64,000 bases of DNA from Bettongia penicillata ogilbyi (GCA_023548195.1 JAJHZJ010000121.1:3534220-3598219); one strand, 5' to 3'. Shown: positions 9,651-21,975, numbered from the stretch's first letter. Program-made: numbers and translations. The notes: generated by a model not told the origin, from the letters alone.

Positions 9651-10485
9651 TGTTATTTTTTAAAATATCTTTTTACACATATACACATGCACAGATATGT
9701 ACACAGACACAATCACACACAAATACCTAGTGTATATATATGTGTATATATTTATATAAAACAGTAATTTCTGGATATGAAACTCTCAGCTTTCCCTACA
9801 TCTCCCCAATTGAACCTTCCCTTAAAACAAACACAAGCAAACGCACCTGATATAATGACAATATCTTGACAATTCTGCTCTCATAGCTGCTTGCCTTTGT
9901 CAAGAGAAAGGAAGTAAGCTTCATTATTTCCTGTCTGTGATTCAAATTGGTTATTATAGAGTTTGACTTTTTTTTTTCATTTATACTATTACAATTGTAG
10001 CCGATCTTGGCTCACTCCCAATCCCTACTGTATAACAGGAGAGGTCCCCAGAGGTCAGCTACTTCTCCCCTCAGGATTATCTCTAGTACTTGGGGATTGG
10101 GAGTAGATTTCTAGTACTATCTCTCATAAGTCCCCAACATCAATCACTAGTTATTATCTTCCTACTACGCATTTGGCCAGTTGCTCTCTCTTCAATATCA
10201 ATTAATCAAGGAACATAAATCAGCTTAGCAAGGACAGAAGTACAGATACATCTCCCCACCCCAAACTAGGGGCACACTCTTTCTTCTATACATCTTTTCA
10301 GTCCCTGGTAGAGTGGACTCAAACTGAAAGTGGTTGCTACAAAGCACTCCTTCCACCAAGTTTATTTCTGATTGTGACACAACAAATGCTTGCTGGACAC
10401 GGTGCCCTGATTGTAGGGTTGTGGGGCTGTGTCAAGTAGGTTCTTCCTTAGAGCTGACTCCCACTGGTTCTAATCACTGCCTTCT
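9651..10485. other. No gene; short TA/CA tract
   Basis: Holds a short CA/TA-rich tract (about 9675-9760) and otherwise no feature I recognise. Confidence 0.5.
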
Positions 10486-10489
10486 TTCC

Positions 10490-10685
10490 CTCTCAGATTA
10501 TCTTTCACCTGCTTTGTATATGTCTTAAATGTACCTTGTTATTTCCATGTTGTATCCCTCATCAGAATTTATGTTTTTTGAATGCTCAGATTATTTTAAC
10601 ATTTCTTCATATACCTAGGACTTAGCACAGCCCCTGGAGTCCAAATAAGTAAGTCCTAATAAATGCTAGTTGAATGACTGACAGT
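10490..10685 (+). mobile_element. L2-type LINE 3' end
   Basis: Typical L2 tail order: 'TTGTATCCCTCATCAGAATT', 'CCTAGGACTTAGCACAG', then 'CCTAATAAATGCTAGTTGAA' and a TGAC/TGA-type end. Confidence 0.65.
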
Positions 10686-10799
10686 TTCTGGACCTCTGGT
10701 CCTTTTTTTTCAATATTTACCAGGTCAGTCTTTGTATGTGTTTATTCTTTCTTCCTTTGACAAATTCAGATGAGAGTGAGGCTCAGTTGTCAGTCATCC

Positions 10800-11700
10800 T
10801 CTCATCTTCCCTTTTGTTTGTTTAGAAGTCCAGTTATACACACTGATTATACAAAATAATTTTCCCTTTCATTTCTTTCCCTTAGCTCCCCCCCAACTTG
10901 TGTATTCCTCTTCCCCTCCATTTCTAGACTTTTTTAAAGATCATCAAGAATCTTTCTTAAGCCTTACAAAATAGGTTCTCTCTTTCTCTATCTCCTGATG
11001 ATAATAAAGTTCAGATGGGACACATTATCATCTCCCTATAGAAAAATATAGACAGTTTTTTCTTATTTGGTCCCTTATAATTGTTTTTTTCATGTTTACC
11101 TCTTAATTTCTGTATTTGCACTTCAAGATTTCTTTCCAGGTCTGGTTCTTTCATCAGGAATGCCTGGATGTTCTCTATGTCATTAAAGATTCATTTTTTT
11201 TTTCTCTTTTAGGATTATACTTAATTCTTCTGGTTAAGTTATTCTTATTCATTACCCTATATCTTTTCCCTTCTGGAATATTGTATTCCAGTCTCTTCAT
11301 TCCTTCATAGTCATGACAGCTAAATCATATGCAAAGACTCCTAAGTACTTTGAATACTTTCTGACTGCTTGTTGTAGTTTTTCTTAGATCTGGAAGGTTG
11401 AGGTTTGAACTGTCCTTTGCCTGGGAGTTTCCATTTTAAAGTTTCTTTCAGAAGTTGACTGCTGGACTCTATTTCCATTTTGCCCTCTGCTTCTAAGACT
11501 TCTGGGCAGGTTTTTTTTTAAGATTTCTCAAAATAGGATGTCTTTTTTGTTTTAGACATGACTTTCAAGTAGTACAATGGTCCCTACATTTTTTTCTCCC
11601 CAATTTACTTTCCAGGTCAGTTGTTTTTGCTACAAGATACCTTACATTTTCTTATTCTCCTTTTTTCCAGTTTGACTTTCATGTCATGTTCTTTGAAAAA
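10800..11700 (-). pseudogene. Old L1/HAL1 ORF1 remnant
   Basis: Runs parallel to the ORF1 region of copies A and B on the minus strand. 'TTCATCAGGAATGCCTGGAT', 'GATTATACTTAATTCTTCTG', 'TTTCCAGGTCAGTTGTTTTT' and the reversed RRM-start region can all be lined up with 6240-6790. It is far more divergent than copies A-C and has many indels and no usable frame. Confidence 0.65.
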
Positions 11701-11734
11701 GCCAAAGAGAAGTTGACATTTTCTGCAACAATAA

Positions 11735-11965
11735 CTCACATTATAGTAGATTACAGATTTCAAGGCACTTTACTTACAATAACCCTGTGAAACATTAAGT
11801 GCAAATTTTCTTGTCCCCACTTTTAGAGATGAGAAAACGGATGCTTAGTGAATTGAAGTCACTTACTCAAGTTTGTATAACTAATACTTTGTAGAGTTGG
11901 GATATGAACAAGTCTGCTGGATAAGTTTGCTGACTCCAAAACCCTCTGTTCTTTCTGCCAGATCC
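11735..11965 (-). mobile_element. MIR-type SINE
   Basis: Reversed MIR: 'TCAAGGCACTTTACTTACAA', 'GATGAGAAAACGGATGCTTA', 'AGAGTTGGGATATGAAC', in the expected order. Confidence 0.65.
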
Positions 11966-12744
11966 TACTTCTGGCACTGACATGTTGAATTTTCTATAAT
12001 GATCTTTGAGAATCTGTCAGTTGTTATTACTCATCTTCTAGCCAATGATCAACCATATCTAGACAGGACCTGCAGTCCTTTTTGATGGTAGGGTCGAACA
12101 CATATATTACTTTGGAAGGATTGATGGTCTCAAAAATATTTATATGTCTTAAACATTTAGCATATAATATAGTTAATAGAAACTAAGCCAGCAAATATGA
12201 AAATTTCATAATTAGTATTGTGCAAGTGAAAAGTGTTATAATTCAGTATTTATAACAAGCCAACATGAAACTCTAAAGTAAATCAAACTGTGCTATGGAA
12301 AAAAAAATTTACTAGGTCAAAACTTGACCCAATCTATCTCCAATTCACATTCATTTAAGTCTAGAATAGAACAGCCACAAGGAAACAAAAAGAAACAGTG
12401 GTATAATGTTTACAGTCATGTGGTACCCAAGTTGGGTGATGAAAGACAGAGACGGAGACAGAGAGAAAGAGACACAGAGAAATAGAAATGGAGATAGTCA
12501 ACCTCAAGTGCTCATGTTCTAGCCTTTTGTACAGACATTCAGTTCTAATTCAGCAGTCAGTTAAAAGACTTTTCATCACCACCTAGCAAACTGATAGGAA
12601 ACAGTCAGAATGCCCATGCCAACTCTGAAGTGGAGAAAGCATCTCTCTCTCATGCATATCTCAAAGCAAGCTTCCCTATGGCTCAGCAACTGGCAGAGTC
12701 TGTTGCGCATGCTCTAAGGGCAGGGCTTTCATTATATATAGTTT
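11966..12744. other. No recognised gene; GA-rich tract
   Basis: Contains a purine-rich (GAGACA)-like tract at about 12446-12500. No gene or known repeat is recognised in the rest. Confidence 0.45.
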
Positions 12745-13310
12745 TCCAAGTTTAGCTTATTTCCTTCTGCATCAATTCCTATAAATCTTCCCATGTTTTT
12801 GTGAATTCTTCATGTGCAACATTTCTTCTAGTGCAATAAGATTCCATTGTATTAATATATCACAGTTTGCTCAGGCATTCTTCAATCAGTGAACGCCCAC
12901 TTTTGTTTCCAGTTCTTTGCTATTGCAGAGAGTGCTATTTTGGTTCATATGAACACTTTTTTTCTCTGATCTCGTTGGAATATACTCTCAGTAGTGAGGT
13001 CACTCAAAAATTAGGAGTGGTTTAGAAACCTTTCTTTAATAATTTTAAAAGGTTTGGGGGAATAGTTTCATCAATTCACAGCTCCTCCAGCAGTGCATTC
13101 CTGTTCCTGACTACCCAGAATACCATCAATATTTACTGTTTAAGTTTCTTGTTATCTTTTCCAATTAACCATGCATATAGTGAAACCTCAAAGTTTTTAA
13201 AATTTTTATTTCCTTATTATTCCTATCTTAGAGTGTTTTCATATGGCTGTTGATAGTCTGTAATTCTTCCTTTGAAAACTATTCATACTCTTTGAATAGT
13301 TCTCTCTCAG
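12745..13310 (-). mobile_element. Old L1 3' end remnant
   Basis: Reversed L1 tail blocks in order: 'ATAAATCTTCCCATGTTTTT', 'AATAAGATTCCATTGTATTA', 'CAGTTCTTTGCTATTGCAGA', 'CAATTCACAGCTCCTCCAGC'. More diverged than the L1 at 15106. Confidence 0.65.
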
Positions 13311-13942
13311 CTATGCCATATTGCTTTTGTAGAAGTAATTATCAGAATAAATATCTAAAAATTTAGCATCTTAAAAATGCTTAACATAAAGCTTCCTAAT
13401 ATTCTGTCTTTAATCTTTTTCATGGAAATAATTGTATTTCTGGCATTCTTAAAATACTCTGGAATGCATTGTTAGTCCTTAGGTACTTGTCACAATGTGG
13501 TCAACTGTCAAAAATGAGTACAATTCTCTTGTATTTAAGGGGAATGAACTGCTGTCTTTAATTGTCCTGCTTGTTTGAGTCTACAGAGGAGGCTGGAGAT
13601 GACCACACTGAGAAGTGAAGAAATAAAACATTATGACAAGGAAGGCAGTGGAAAATTTGGGGATCAGGGTCTAAAAGCTACTGTGACACAAAGCATTGTA
13701 TAATAGAAAGTACATTGTTTTAAAATCAAATTTTCTATTTCTATTCTAATTCTATTTCTATCTACTATCTCTATTTTCTTTTCAAATCTCAGTTCTACTC
13801 CTTATTACCTACTTCAACCCTAAAATGAGGTGGTTGAACTAGATAACTCTAATGTCTCTTCTAACTCGTTTAAAAAACAAAATTAAATTTGAAAAAATTA
13901 TCAATTCTGAATTTTCTCTCTCACTATTGACCCTCCTTTGCC
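13311..13942. other. No recognised feature
   Basis: AT-rich sequence with a TCTATTTCTAT-rich patch near 13735-13785. Nothing coding is seen. Confidence 0.45.
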
Positions 13943-14021
13943 CATATATATATACATATATATATACATATATATATACATATGACTTCATTTTATATAT
14001 ATATGTGTGTATATATATAAA
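13943..14021 (+). repeat. (TATA/TACA)n simple repeat
   Basis: Three near-identical ACATATATATAT units followed by TATATATATGTGTGTATAT. A low-complexity microsatellite. Confidence 0.9.
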
Positions 14022-14099
14022 ATTAAATCATCCACTCTTTATGTCTATGTGTTTACATTTTCTACATTAACTATATTTAAAAAAAAGAAAGTGAAATAA

Positions 14100-14480
14100 A
14101 ATTGCTATAGTCTGCTTTGAGAGTTCTTAGTTCTTTCTTTGAAGTGATTAACATTTTTTTTTTCATAAATCCTGTGGAACTGTGATAGATTATGTTGATT
14201 AGAGTAGCTAAGTCTCACAGTTGATTTTTGTTACAATATTGCTATTGCTGTGCTCTCCTTGTTTTGCTCACTTTACTTTGTATCAGCTCATATAAGTCTT
14301 CCCAGGTTTTTCTGAAGCTATCCACTTTATCATTTCTTATAAGATAATAGTATTTCATCACAATCATATGCTGTATGTTCAGCCATTATCCAATTGATGA
14401 GTATGCCCTCAGTTTCCAGTTCTCTGCCATCACAAAAAAAAAGAGCTGCTAAAACATTTTGGAAGGTCTCTTTTCACTTT
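14100..14480 (-). mobile_element. L1 3' UTR/ORF2-end fragment
   Basis: Reversed L1 tail: 'CTCACTTTACTTTGTATCAG', 'CTTCCCAGGTTTTTCTGAAG', 'TCAGCCATTATCCAATTGAT', 'CAGTTCTCTGCCATCACAAA'. Same block order as 15300-15500. Confidence 0.75.
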
Positions 14481-14569
14481 AAATCCTATGAGACTATGTG
14501 GTAGAAGAAATAATTTTCAACTTTCTTCATAATTGAAATTAATTCTATCTGAACTTGAAGTCAGGAAGG

Positions 14570-14740
14570 TGCTAGCTTGTCCTGAACACTTACTAGATGT
14601 ATGACTAAGCAAATCATTTAATATCTCTGAGCCTCAGTTTAACTAATCTATAAAATAGGATGGGGTATTCTACCCTACTTCATGGGGTATTGTAAAATAA
14701 TGTATAAAAAGTACTTTGTGAACTTTAAATTGCTCTATTA
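14570..14740 (+). mobile_element. MIR/CORE-SINE fragment
   Basis: 'CTTACTAGATGTATGACTAA', 'CTCTGAGCCTCAGTTTAACT', 'CTATAAAATAGGATGGGGTA': forward MIR order with the 5' head missing. Confidence 0.65.
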
Positions 14741-15009
14741 TTATTTTTCATTTCATGACCAAATAATTAAGTTTGCTTTGATAATTATGTAGCCTGAACA
14801 TGAATATGTATCTTCCTCTCCCCACCCTTTGTACCCCTTCCAACTTGAACTGGTAGGTTTTGAGAGGGGCAGATGCTAATTCAGGTGCTAGGAGTAAGCC
14901 TATAGGTGACTATCTTCCTAACATTACATCCATGTGCTTCCTTTTAACAATCAACCAGTAGATTTAATATTTTTTTAAACTTAAATACCAAAAAAAGTTT
15001 TCTGTATAC

Positions 15010-15049
15010 AGATAGGTAGATAGATAGGTAAATAGGCAGGTAGGTAGAA
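15010..15049 (+). repeat. (GATA/GGTA)n simple repeat
   Basis: Tetranucleotide run of GATA, GGTA and AATA units. Confidence 0.8.
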
Positions 15050-15074
15050 CATTTATTAAGTACTGTATGTCAGG

Positions 15075-15105
15075 CAGGGGCAGCTAGGTGGTGCAGTGGA
15101 TAAAG
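15075..15105 (+). mobile_element. SINE head fragment
   Basis: Only the first ~30 bases of the tRNA-headed SINE remain (GGGGCAGCTAGGTGGTGCAG, then TGGATAAAG). The rest is cut off where the L1 tail begins. Confidence 0.7.
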
Positions 15106-16575
15106 AAAGAAAAAACAAAACAAAATGACAAAAGGAAAGGAATGCAAATAGCATGCTTCCACCTGCATTCACACTCCAAAGTTCTTTCTCTGTTTGTGGA
15201 TAGCATTTTCCTTTGTGAGTCTTTTGGAGTTGACTTAGATCCTTGTATTGCTGAGAAGAGCTAAGTCTATGATGGTCAGTCACCATACAATATGGTTATT
15301 ACTATGTACATGTATTCCTGGATGTATTCATCTCACTCAGCATCTGTTCATATAAATCTTTCCAGGTTTTTCTGAAGTCTGCCTGCTCATCATTTCTTAT
15401 TGAACAGTAGTATTCCATTACATTCATATACCACAACTTGTTCAGTCATTTCCCAGTTGATGGACATCCCCCCAATTTCCAATTCCTTGCCACTACAAAA
15501 AGAGTTGTTGTAAATATTTTTGCACATGTTGATATTTTTCCCATTTTTATGATCTTTTCAGGATACAGATCTAGAAGTGGTATTGCTCGGTCAAAGGATA
15601 TGCACAATTTTATAGGCCTTTGGTCATAGTTACAAATTGCTCTCCAGAATGGTTGCATCAGTTCACAATTCCACAGTCCACAATGCACTAGCATTCCAAT
15701 TTTCCCATGTCTTCTCCAACATTTATCATTTTCCTGTTTTGTCATGTTAGCCAATCTGATAAGTGCAATGTGGTACTTCAGAGTCAATTTGATTTGCATT
15801 TCTCTAATCAATAGTGATTTAGATCATTTTATCATATGACCATAGGTAGCTTAAATTTCCTCCTCTCAAAACAGCCTATTCATATCATTTCACCATGAGA
15901 AATGACTTGTATTCTTATAAATTTGACTCAATTCTCTATGTATTTTAGAAATGAGACCTTTATCAGAGATTCTTTGTGAAAGTTGTTTCCCAGCTTTCTG
16001 CTTCCCTTCTAATCTTGGGTGCATTGGCTTTGTTTGTGTAAAAACTTTTCAATTTAATGTAATCAAAATCATCCATCTTGCATTTCATAATGTTCTTTGT
16101 CTCTTATTTGATCACAAATTCTTTGCTTCTCCATAGATCTGACAGGTAAACTATTCCTTGCTCTCCTAGTTTGCTTATAGTATCAGTCTTTATATCTAAA
16201 TCATGAACCCATTTTGACTTTATCTTAGTGTAAGGTGTAAGATTTTGGTCTATACCTAGTTTCTGCCATACTATTTTCCAATTTTCCCAGAAGTTTTTGT
16301 TAAATAGTGAGTTCTTATCCCAAAAAATGGAGTATTTAGATTTATCAAATAGTAGATTATTATAGTCATTGACTGTTGTATTTTACCTACCTAACCTATT
16401 CCACTGATCTACCACTCTATTTCTTAGCCAGTACCAAGTAATTCTGATGGTTGCTGATTTATAATACAATTTAAGATCTGGCATAGCTGGGCCACCTTCC
16501 TTCACATTTCTTTTCACTAATTCCCTTAGTATTCTAGACCTTTTGTTCTTCCAGATGAATTTTGTTATCACATAT
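15106..16575 (-). mobile_element. L1 3' half, 5'-truncated
   Basis: About 1.47 kb of marsupial-type L1, reversed: A-rich tail near 15106-15130, then 3' UTR, then the C-terminal part of ORF2. Open pieces remain at 15811-15446 (121 codons) and 16571-16383 (62 codons). The latter includes FIWKNK, LKLYYK and VVDQWNR, the conserved L1 ORF2 C-terminal signature. It ends abruptly at about 16575, where intact L1 would continue upstream. It is dead. Confidence 0.85.
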
Positions 16576-16679
16576 TACTTTAGATAAAACTTACCTTCTT
16601 TTCTGTTCTTCTGAACTTTTATTCTCTGTGCATTTGCAAAAAGTGTTAATGGTGCTTTTTTGTTTTTTGACATCCCAAC

Positions 16680-17330
16680 TTCTCCATCCCTCCCCCTCAG
16701 CGTCTTCCATCAATTAAAAACCAAGAAAAAGAAACAAATAACCTTTTAATAAATAATTATAGTGAAACAAAAATCAATCCACTTAGTAACATGTCCAAAA
16801 ATATATGTTTCTTTCTATACTTCCAGTTCCATCATTTCTGTGACAAGATGTGTATAACATCCTTCATTGTAGGCTCACTGGAGATATGATTGGTCATTAC
16901 ATTTATCAGAGTTTTTAGGGTTTTTCCCCAAAGTTCTTTCTTCTACAATGTTTTTGTCCTTGTATAAGTTTATCTCTTAATTCTGCTCCCTTCACTCTCC
17001 ATTAATTCATACAATTCTCAGGTATCTCTGCATTGGATTCTTTTGTCATTTCTTACGGGGCAATAGTATTTCATTACATTTGTGTATCACAATTTGCTCA
17101 GATACTCCTTTATCCCACTCCACTAGATTCTAGTTCTCTCCTCACCTCCTCCCCATTTTTAATCTCCCTTTCAGGATTAGGAAATTTGTTTTGCTTGTGG
17201 CTATTCCTTCCCGGGTATTATCCTCCCTTAACACAGTCCCCAATCCCTGTTCCTTCTGATTAACCACTCAAGTTTCATGTATTTCTACACCAAACTGTGT
17301 GTTGGATCCTCCTTTGAACATTTCAGATAA
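16680..17330 (-). mobile_element. Older L1 3' end fragment
   Basis: Reversed L1 tail with low similarity to the one before: 'CAAAGTTCTTTCTTCTACAA', 'CAATAGTATTTCATTACATT', 'CACAATTTGCTCAGATACTC'. The part after about 17110 is a C/T-rich stretch that I cannot place with confidence. Confidence 0.5.
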
Positions 17331-17507
17331 AAGTAAAGTTCTTCTGATACACTTTTTTCTCACTGCTTCCTCTGTACTGTGTATACTCTTCTCACTCACC
17401 ACAATTACAAGAAATGGAAAATTATACCTCTTCTTCCTTTTTTCTAATTTACTACATTCCTTTTACTTTTTCTCATCTTAACCCTTTTCACACTCTCAGA
17501 ACAATGC

Positions 17508-17530
17508 ACACTCACACACACACACACACC
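17508..17530 (+). repeat. Short (CA)n repeat
   Basis: About eleven CA units with one TC interruption. Confidence 0.85.
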
Positions 17531-17799
17531 CTAAGCACTCAATTTTGCTTATTTAATTCTCTAGTTTTCTCATTTTTCCTCTTTGAAGAAATTAACGTTC
17601 GGAAGAGACAACTGTTTCTTCTTTTTTAGAGTGTTAGTGCTACATCATCACACAGCTCTTTCAGTTGCTCGAATAAATCTACTTTTCTGGCAAAGTAAAA
17701 TAAATACTTGATGCTAGTGGTTACATTTCAAAGTTTCTATTCAACTCTACTCTTACACCAGAAATTCTCAGAAGCCCTCTATCCTATTAAAATAATTTT

Positions 17800-18380
17800 T
17801 CCCCATTAGGATTATACTCAGTTATTTTCTGAGTAAGCTATTCTTGGTTGTAAGCTTGTCTCCTTTACCTTCTGGAATACTGTATTCAAAGATCTCTGAC
17901 TTGTAATAGAACCTTCCAAGCTTTATATGATCCTGGCTATGGTTTCTTAGCATGTGAAGTGCTTCTTTCTGGATGCTTGTTAAAATTTTTTTCCTCTCAC
18001 ATGACAGAAAGGTCTTGATTTTGTCTTTGACATTATTAGAATGAAAATTTCCTTTGGGGTTTTCTTTGTGGGGATGCTGAGTGGATTCTTTTTATCTTCC
18101 CTTTATGCTCTGGTTCTAATAGATATGTGAAACTTTCATTTATGATTTATTGAAATACAGTGTATATCTTTTTTTTTTTTAATTATGGTTTCTAGGGAAT
18201 CCAATGATTCTTAAGGTCTCTCCCTTGACTTGTTTTCAGGGTCTGTAGTTTTCTATATCAGATACATTATATTTTCTTCTATTTTTCCCATACTTTTCAT
18301 TTTGTTCTAATATTTGTTCCTGTTTCATGGAGTCATCTTCTTCTTTTGGATCTTTTGATTTTGTTCTTGAAGTAGCTAAT
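17800..18380 (-). pseudogene. Old L1/HAL1 ORF1 remnant
   Basis: Reversed ORF1 region recognisable from 'GATTATACTCAGTTATTTTC', 'TCTTGGTTGTAAGC', 'CTTCTGGAATACTGTATTC', 'GGATGCTGAGTGGATTCTTT' and 'CCCTTGACTTGTTTTCAGGG'. These line up with 6318-6770 of copy B. Many indels, no frame. Confidence 0.6.
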
Positions 18381-20013
18381 TTTACTAATCCTAGGCTAAG
18401 AATTGGTGTCCTTGCTGAAAAGAATACTGGAACACCTCACCTGAAAAGAGCCCTGCAATACCCAGTTTAGACAGAGACTGGACCTGGTAAAGGCTTTAGC
18501 TGCCCATCAAAGACAAAGCCATCTAGAAGAAATATCGCACCCTGCAAAAAGTTGAGTGGCTTTAGTCAGGGAAATCATAGCCCTGACCAAACTTGGTAGC
18601 TCAGTGTCAGAGTCTAGTAGCCAAGGGAACTGCATGGCCCAGCTCAGAAGCTGCTGGACCCATTGAAGGATGAAATTAACCAGGTTAATCCTGCTAGCAG
18701 CTTTCTAGCCCAATGAGGACCCAATCCAGAAACAGATAAGCCCTGCAAAGCAGAAATGCCAGATGCTTCATTAATCAAGCCCTGGTCCTTTTGGAGAAAA
18801 TAGCTAGCTACCTTAATAGAAGTTGGCCATGCAACAATCTCATACCTACTGTTGCAAAAACCTAAAATTCATACCAGACCAAATAGTGATCAAGAAATCC
18901 AATGAGAAAGTACAGTCAGGGTCTTATTCCAACCCAGAACTGGGCAAAAAGTCAGCCAGCTGCCCATTGAAAATAGGAAAGGGATCCATAAAAAAAAAAA
19001 AAAAATGATACCAGCACAGGTAAACAAGTCGATAACCTCCCACCGAGACCAGATAAGGGACAGACAAACATCTGTGTCACCCCAAGGAGGAAAGTAGGTG
19101 AGATCTAGCTTGTGTTTAACAATTATTCCTGGTTCAAAGTTATCTATCTTCAGTGAGGAAGCCCATCCTTAAGGTTTTCAGCCAGTTAGCTTCCCAAATT
19201 CCTGTTTAGTTCTTATGCAGATGAATAGTTGTGGAGAAAAGTTAGAAAACATTCTGTACCCCAGGGGCAAGTTCATTGTCTCCATGAGTCTTTAAATATG
19301 CAACTGAGGTATTCAAGGCTCATACACTAGGCTAGGTGTTGTGGGCAACAGGTAGAGTGCTTCCTTTACATCTGAAAGGACTTCCCCTTTACCATTTAAT
19401 GCTTCTGTCTTTTGCTCCTTCCAACCTTCAGTTTAGCAAAAATCCAAGTGGCTACTTCCTTCCATCAAAAATACTTTCATAACACTTGACCCTTAACCCT
19501 TTTGATTTGGGACAGCACCTCCAATCTGGCCCATAATTTGTCACTTTCATTTTAGCATCTTTCTTACTTCTAGTCCTTGATAAGAAGACCAGTCTAAGTC
19601 AACTTGTCCCTTGTCTAGTCTTCTATTTTTATTTTTGTCAACTTTATCAGCTTCTGTTGCCTTTTGAATTTTTTGAGGGCAAGGGCTTTTTCTTTTTCTT
19701 CTTTTTCACTGCCTTGAATATAGCAGGTAAAACATTGCTATTTTTAAGAGAGTTATTAGTAGTTTTTTTTTTTTCAGATTAAACATGACAAGTAAGTACA
19801 GAACAAGGTACTTATTTTCTTTTATTTAGGTGGAAAATATGGAAATGGATTAGAAATTAGAAACTGTAGCTATTTGGGGACATTTGATTCATTATATCAA
19901 ACTTTAAAATAGATATTGAAGACATTTGTCAAATTTTAGGCCATAATCTTTTTTAGCTTTCCAACCCCATGTAGAGTCTAACACAGTAAATAAAAATGAT
20001 ATCCTGCATAATT

Positions 20014-20016
<3 letters not shown>
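18381..20016. other. No recognised gene or repeat
   Basis: About 1.6 kb that I cannot assign. It includes a 16-base A run (18990-19005), which might be the tail of an unrecognised retroposon read forward, and a T-rich stretch near 19690-19770. Confidence 0.45.

Positions 20017-20045
<29 letters not shown>
20017..20045 (+). repeat. (TA)n repeat
   Basis: Pure TA dinucleotide run of about 14 units. Confidence 0.95.
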
Positions 20046-20047
<2 letters not shown>

Positions 20048-20384
20048 TTGCATATTTTTAGGCATTACTCTAGAACACTGATTTTCAAAGTGAGATGCAC
20101 TCAATAGACCTCTAAAATGTGGGAAGAAAGTTTTAGGACTTCTATTTTTTATATAGAAATAAATCAAAATTGGATACTGTAATGGAGTTCTGATGCATGT
20201 GTTGTAGGCAACATCATTTTGCTAAGATGTGGAGGAGAGTACAGTAGGTAGGAGCTCAAGCTGATAGCAGAGATATTTCCACAAACATCTCAGGGTACCT
20301 TGGAGTGATAAAGTCAGCCTGGTCCTTGGGAGAGAGGACTATAATTAACCACATTACACTAACATTTCATATACATATTAACAC

Positions 20385-20548
20385 GAGTCCAACATGGTGT
20401 CCTCTGTTGCTAGGGATGCTGAGGCTGGTGGATCACTTGAGTTTTACAATTCTGGACTGCAGATTGACCTAAAGTCAATCATGAATTGGGCTCATGAGTG
20501 GCTGCTGCACTTCCAGCCTGAAGGAGATAAGGAGAACCAGTCTCCAAA
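20385..20548 (+). pseudogene. 7SL RNA retrocopy with Alu domain only
   Basis: 164 bp that line up with the two ends of signal-recognition-particle 7SL RNA. The 5' half has 'GATGCTGAGGCTGGTGGATC' followed by ACTTGAG and TTCTGGACTGCAG. The 3' half has GAGTGGCTGCTGCACTTCCAGCCTG split around 20495-20520, then AACCAGTCTCC. The central S domain (about 140 nt in 7SL) is missing, as in Alu monomers. A perfect 10-bp duplication ATATTAACAC flanks it at 20375-20384 and 20549-20558, so it was inserted by retroposition. The A-tail is only AAA. The 5' end is worn, so Pol III activity is unlikely. The 7SL assignment rests on my recall of the RNA sequence. Confidence 0.72.
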
Positions 20549-20558
20549 ATATTAACAC

Positions 20559-21112
20559 TGACTTGAGGGACATCTACAAGATAAAGGGATTAACTCAGAC
20601 ACCCTCATTTCTGCTTTTGCTTTCAACATATATTGATGTATTACAATTTATGTGACCTGGTTAAGTGGATCTGCAAATTATATTATTTGGTTTTAACTAA
20701 ACTCACCCTTAAAAAATGGGCAAGTGGTTTAAAAACATGATAGTAGAAAAATCTTGATATTGAAGATAATGAATCATTCCAGCACAAGTAAACAAGAAAA
20801 TGACAGAGTTTACATTTATACTCCACTATGATGAACTTTTTGTCAGTCATTTAACGAGATAAAAGTAATGATCTAATCAGATCTGACAAGGTTAGTCCTC
20901 CGAATTTGAAATTACTAAGATTATTTGAAATAGGGACTTACATCTTGCGATCATTAATGATGAACCCCACCCTAGATGTATACTATACTTGGAAGTGTTA
21001 GCTAAGAACATCACAATTAGCAAGGAATTTAAAAATTAAGCTTTTGTTGACTGCAAAAAAAACTTTTCATCTTTTTGATTAAAAAAATTTAGAAAATATC
21101 TCTCAAAGGACT
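20559..21112. other. No recognised feature
   Basis: AT-rich. No gene or repeat is recognised. Confidence 0.45.
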
Positions 21113-21114
21113 TG

Positions 21115-21335
21115 TCTTTCTGAGTTCAAATCCAGTCTCAGACACTTAGTAGCTATGTGACTCTGGACAAGTCACTTAACTCCTCCTCACTTCCTCATTT
21201 GTAAAATGAACTGAAGAACGAAATGACAAACTACCCTGGTATTTTTGCAAAGAATCCCCCAAAAGGAGTCCCAAAGAGTCAGACATGTCTGAAAACATGC
21301 AAACAACAAAATGTAAACACCCTGACTTGTGAGTT
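21115..21335 (+). mobile_element. tRNA-headed SINE, 5'-truncated
   Basis: 'GAGTTCAAATCCAGTCTCAG', 'GTGACTCTGGACAAGTCACT', 'CATTTGTAAAATGAACTGAA' and the 3' domain with 'CAAAGAGTCAGACATGTCTG' followed by AACAACAAA. The first ~40 bases of the head are absent. Confidence 0.8.
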
Positions 21336-21369
21336 ACGTGTAAGAATTGACATTAATGAAGATTTTTTA

Positions 21370-21625
21370 AAGCATTTATTGAATGTCTGCTATATGACGA
21401 GTACTGGGCTAAGCACAAATATTATTTCAGTGATCCTTACAGCAATCCTGTGAGATAGATGCTATCTCTCCATTTTATAGGAGAGGAAAGAGGTAGTCAA
21501 AGAATGACTTGTCTAGGGTCACACAGCTTGTAAGTGTCTAAGGCTGAAATTTTACTCAAGTGCTCCTGACTCAAGATCCAGCCCTCTATCTACTGTAATA
21601 CCTCACTACCTCCAGATGTAAATTT
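21370..21625 (-). mobile_element. MIR-type SINE
   Basis: Reversed MIR: 'TGAATGTCTGCTATATGACG', 'CAATCCTGTGAGATAGATGC', 'GGTCACACAGCTTGTAAGTG'. Confidence 0.65.
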
Positions 21626-21724
21626 CTTCATTGAATTTCAACAGAAAACTTTTGCATAAACATATGTGGGATTGAAAATTAAGTGTCAGGATTTAGTGAG
21701 CTCAGCCAACAATATACTTCTTCC

Positions 21725-21975
21725 ATTGTTGATGTTTTTCATTTATTTACAACTCTTTGTGACCCCATTTGAGATTTTCTTGACAAAGATACTGGAGTGG
21801 CATGCCATTTCCTTCTTTAGCTCATTTAACAGATGAGAATGCTGAGGCAAACATGGCTGTGTCTTGCCCAGGGTCACTCACTGTACACAGCTAGTATATG
21901 TTTGAGGCTAGATTTGAACTCGGATCTTCCTAATTCCAGGATCAACACTCTATTCAGCGTCATCTAGCTGCTCCA
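21725..21975 (-). mobile_element. tRNA-headed SINE, near full length
   Basis: Reversed copy from its 3' domain ('TTTGTGACCCCATTTGAGAT') through 'CATTTAACAGATGAGAATGC' to the head at 'CATCTAGCTGCTCC' (21961-21974). Confidence 0.85.

Noticed and set aside
18990..20795. Shared 18-base motif CCAGCAC(A)GGTAAACAAG near 19011 and CCAGCACAAGTAAACAAG near 20777
   Set aside because: Striking, but the flanks do not match and a single short shared string is too little to call a repeat.
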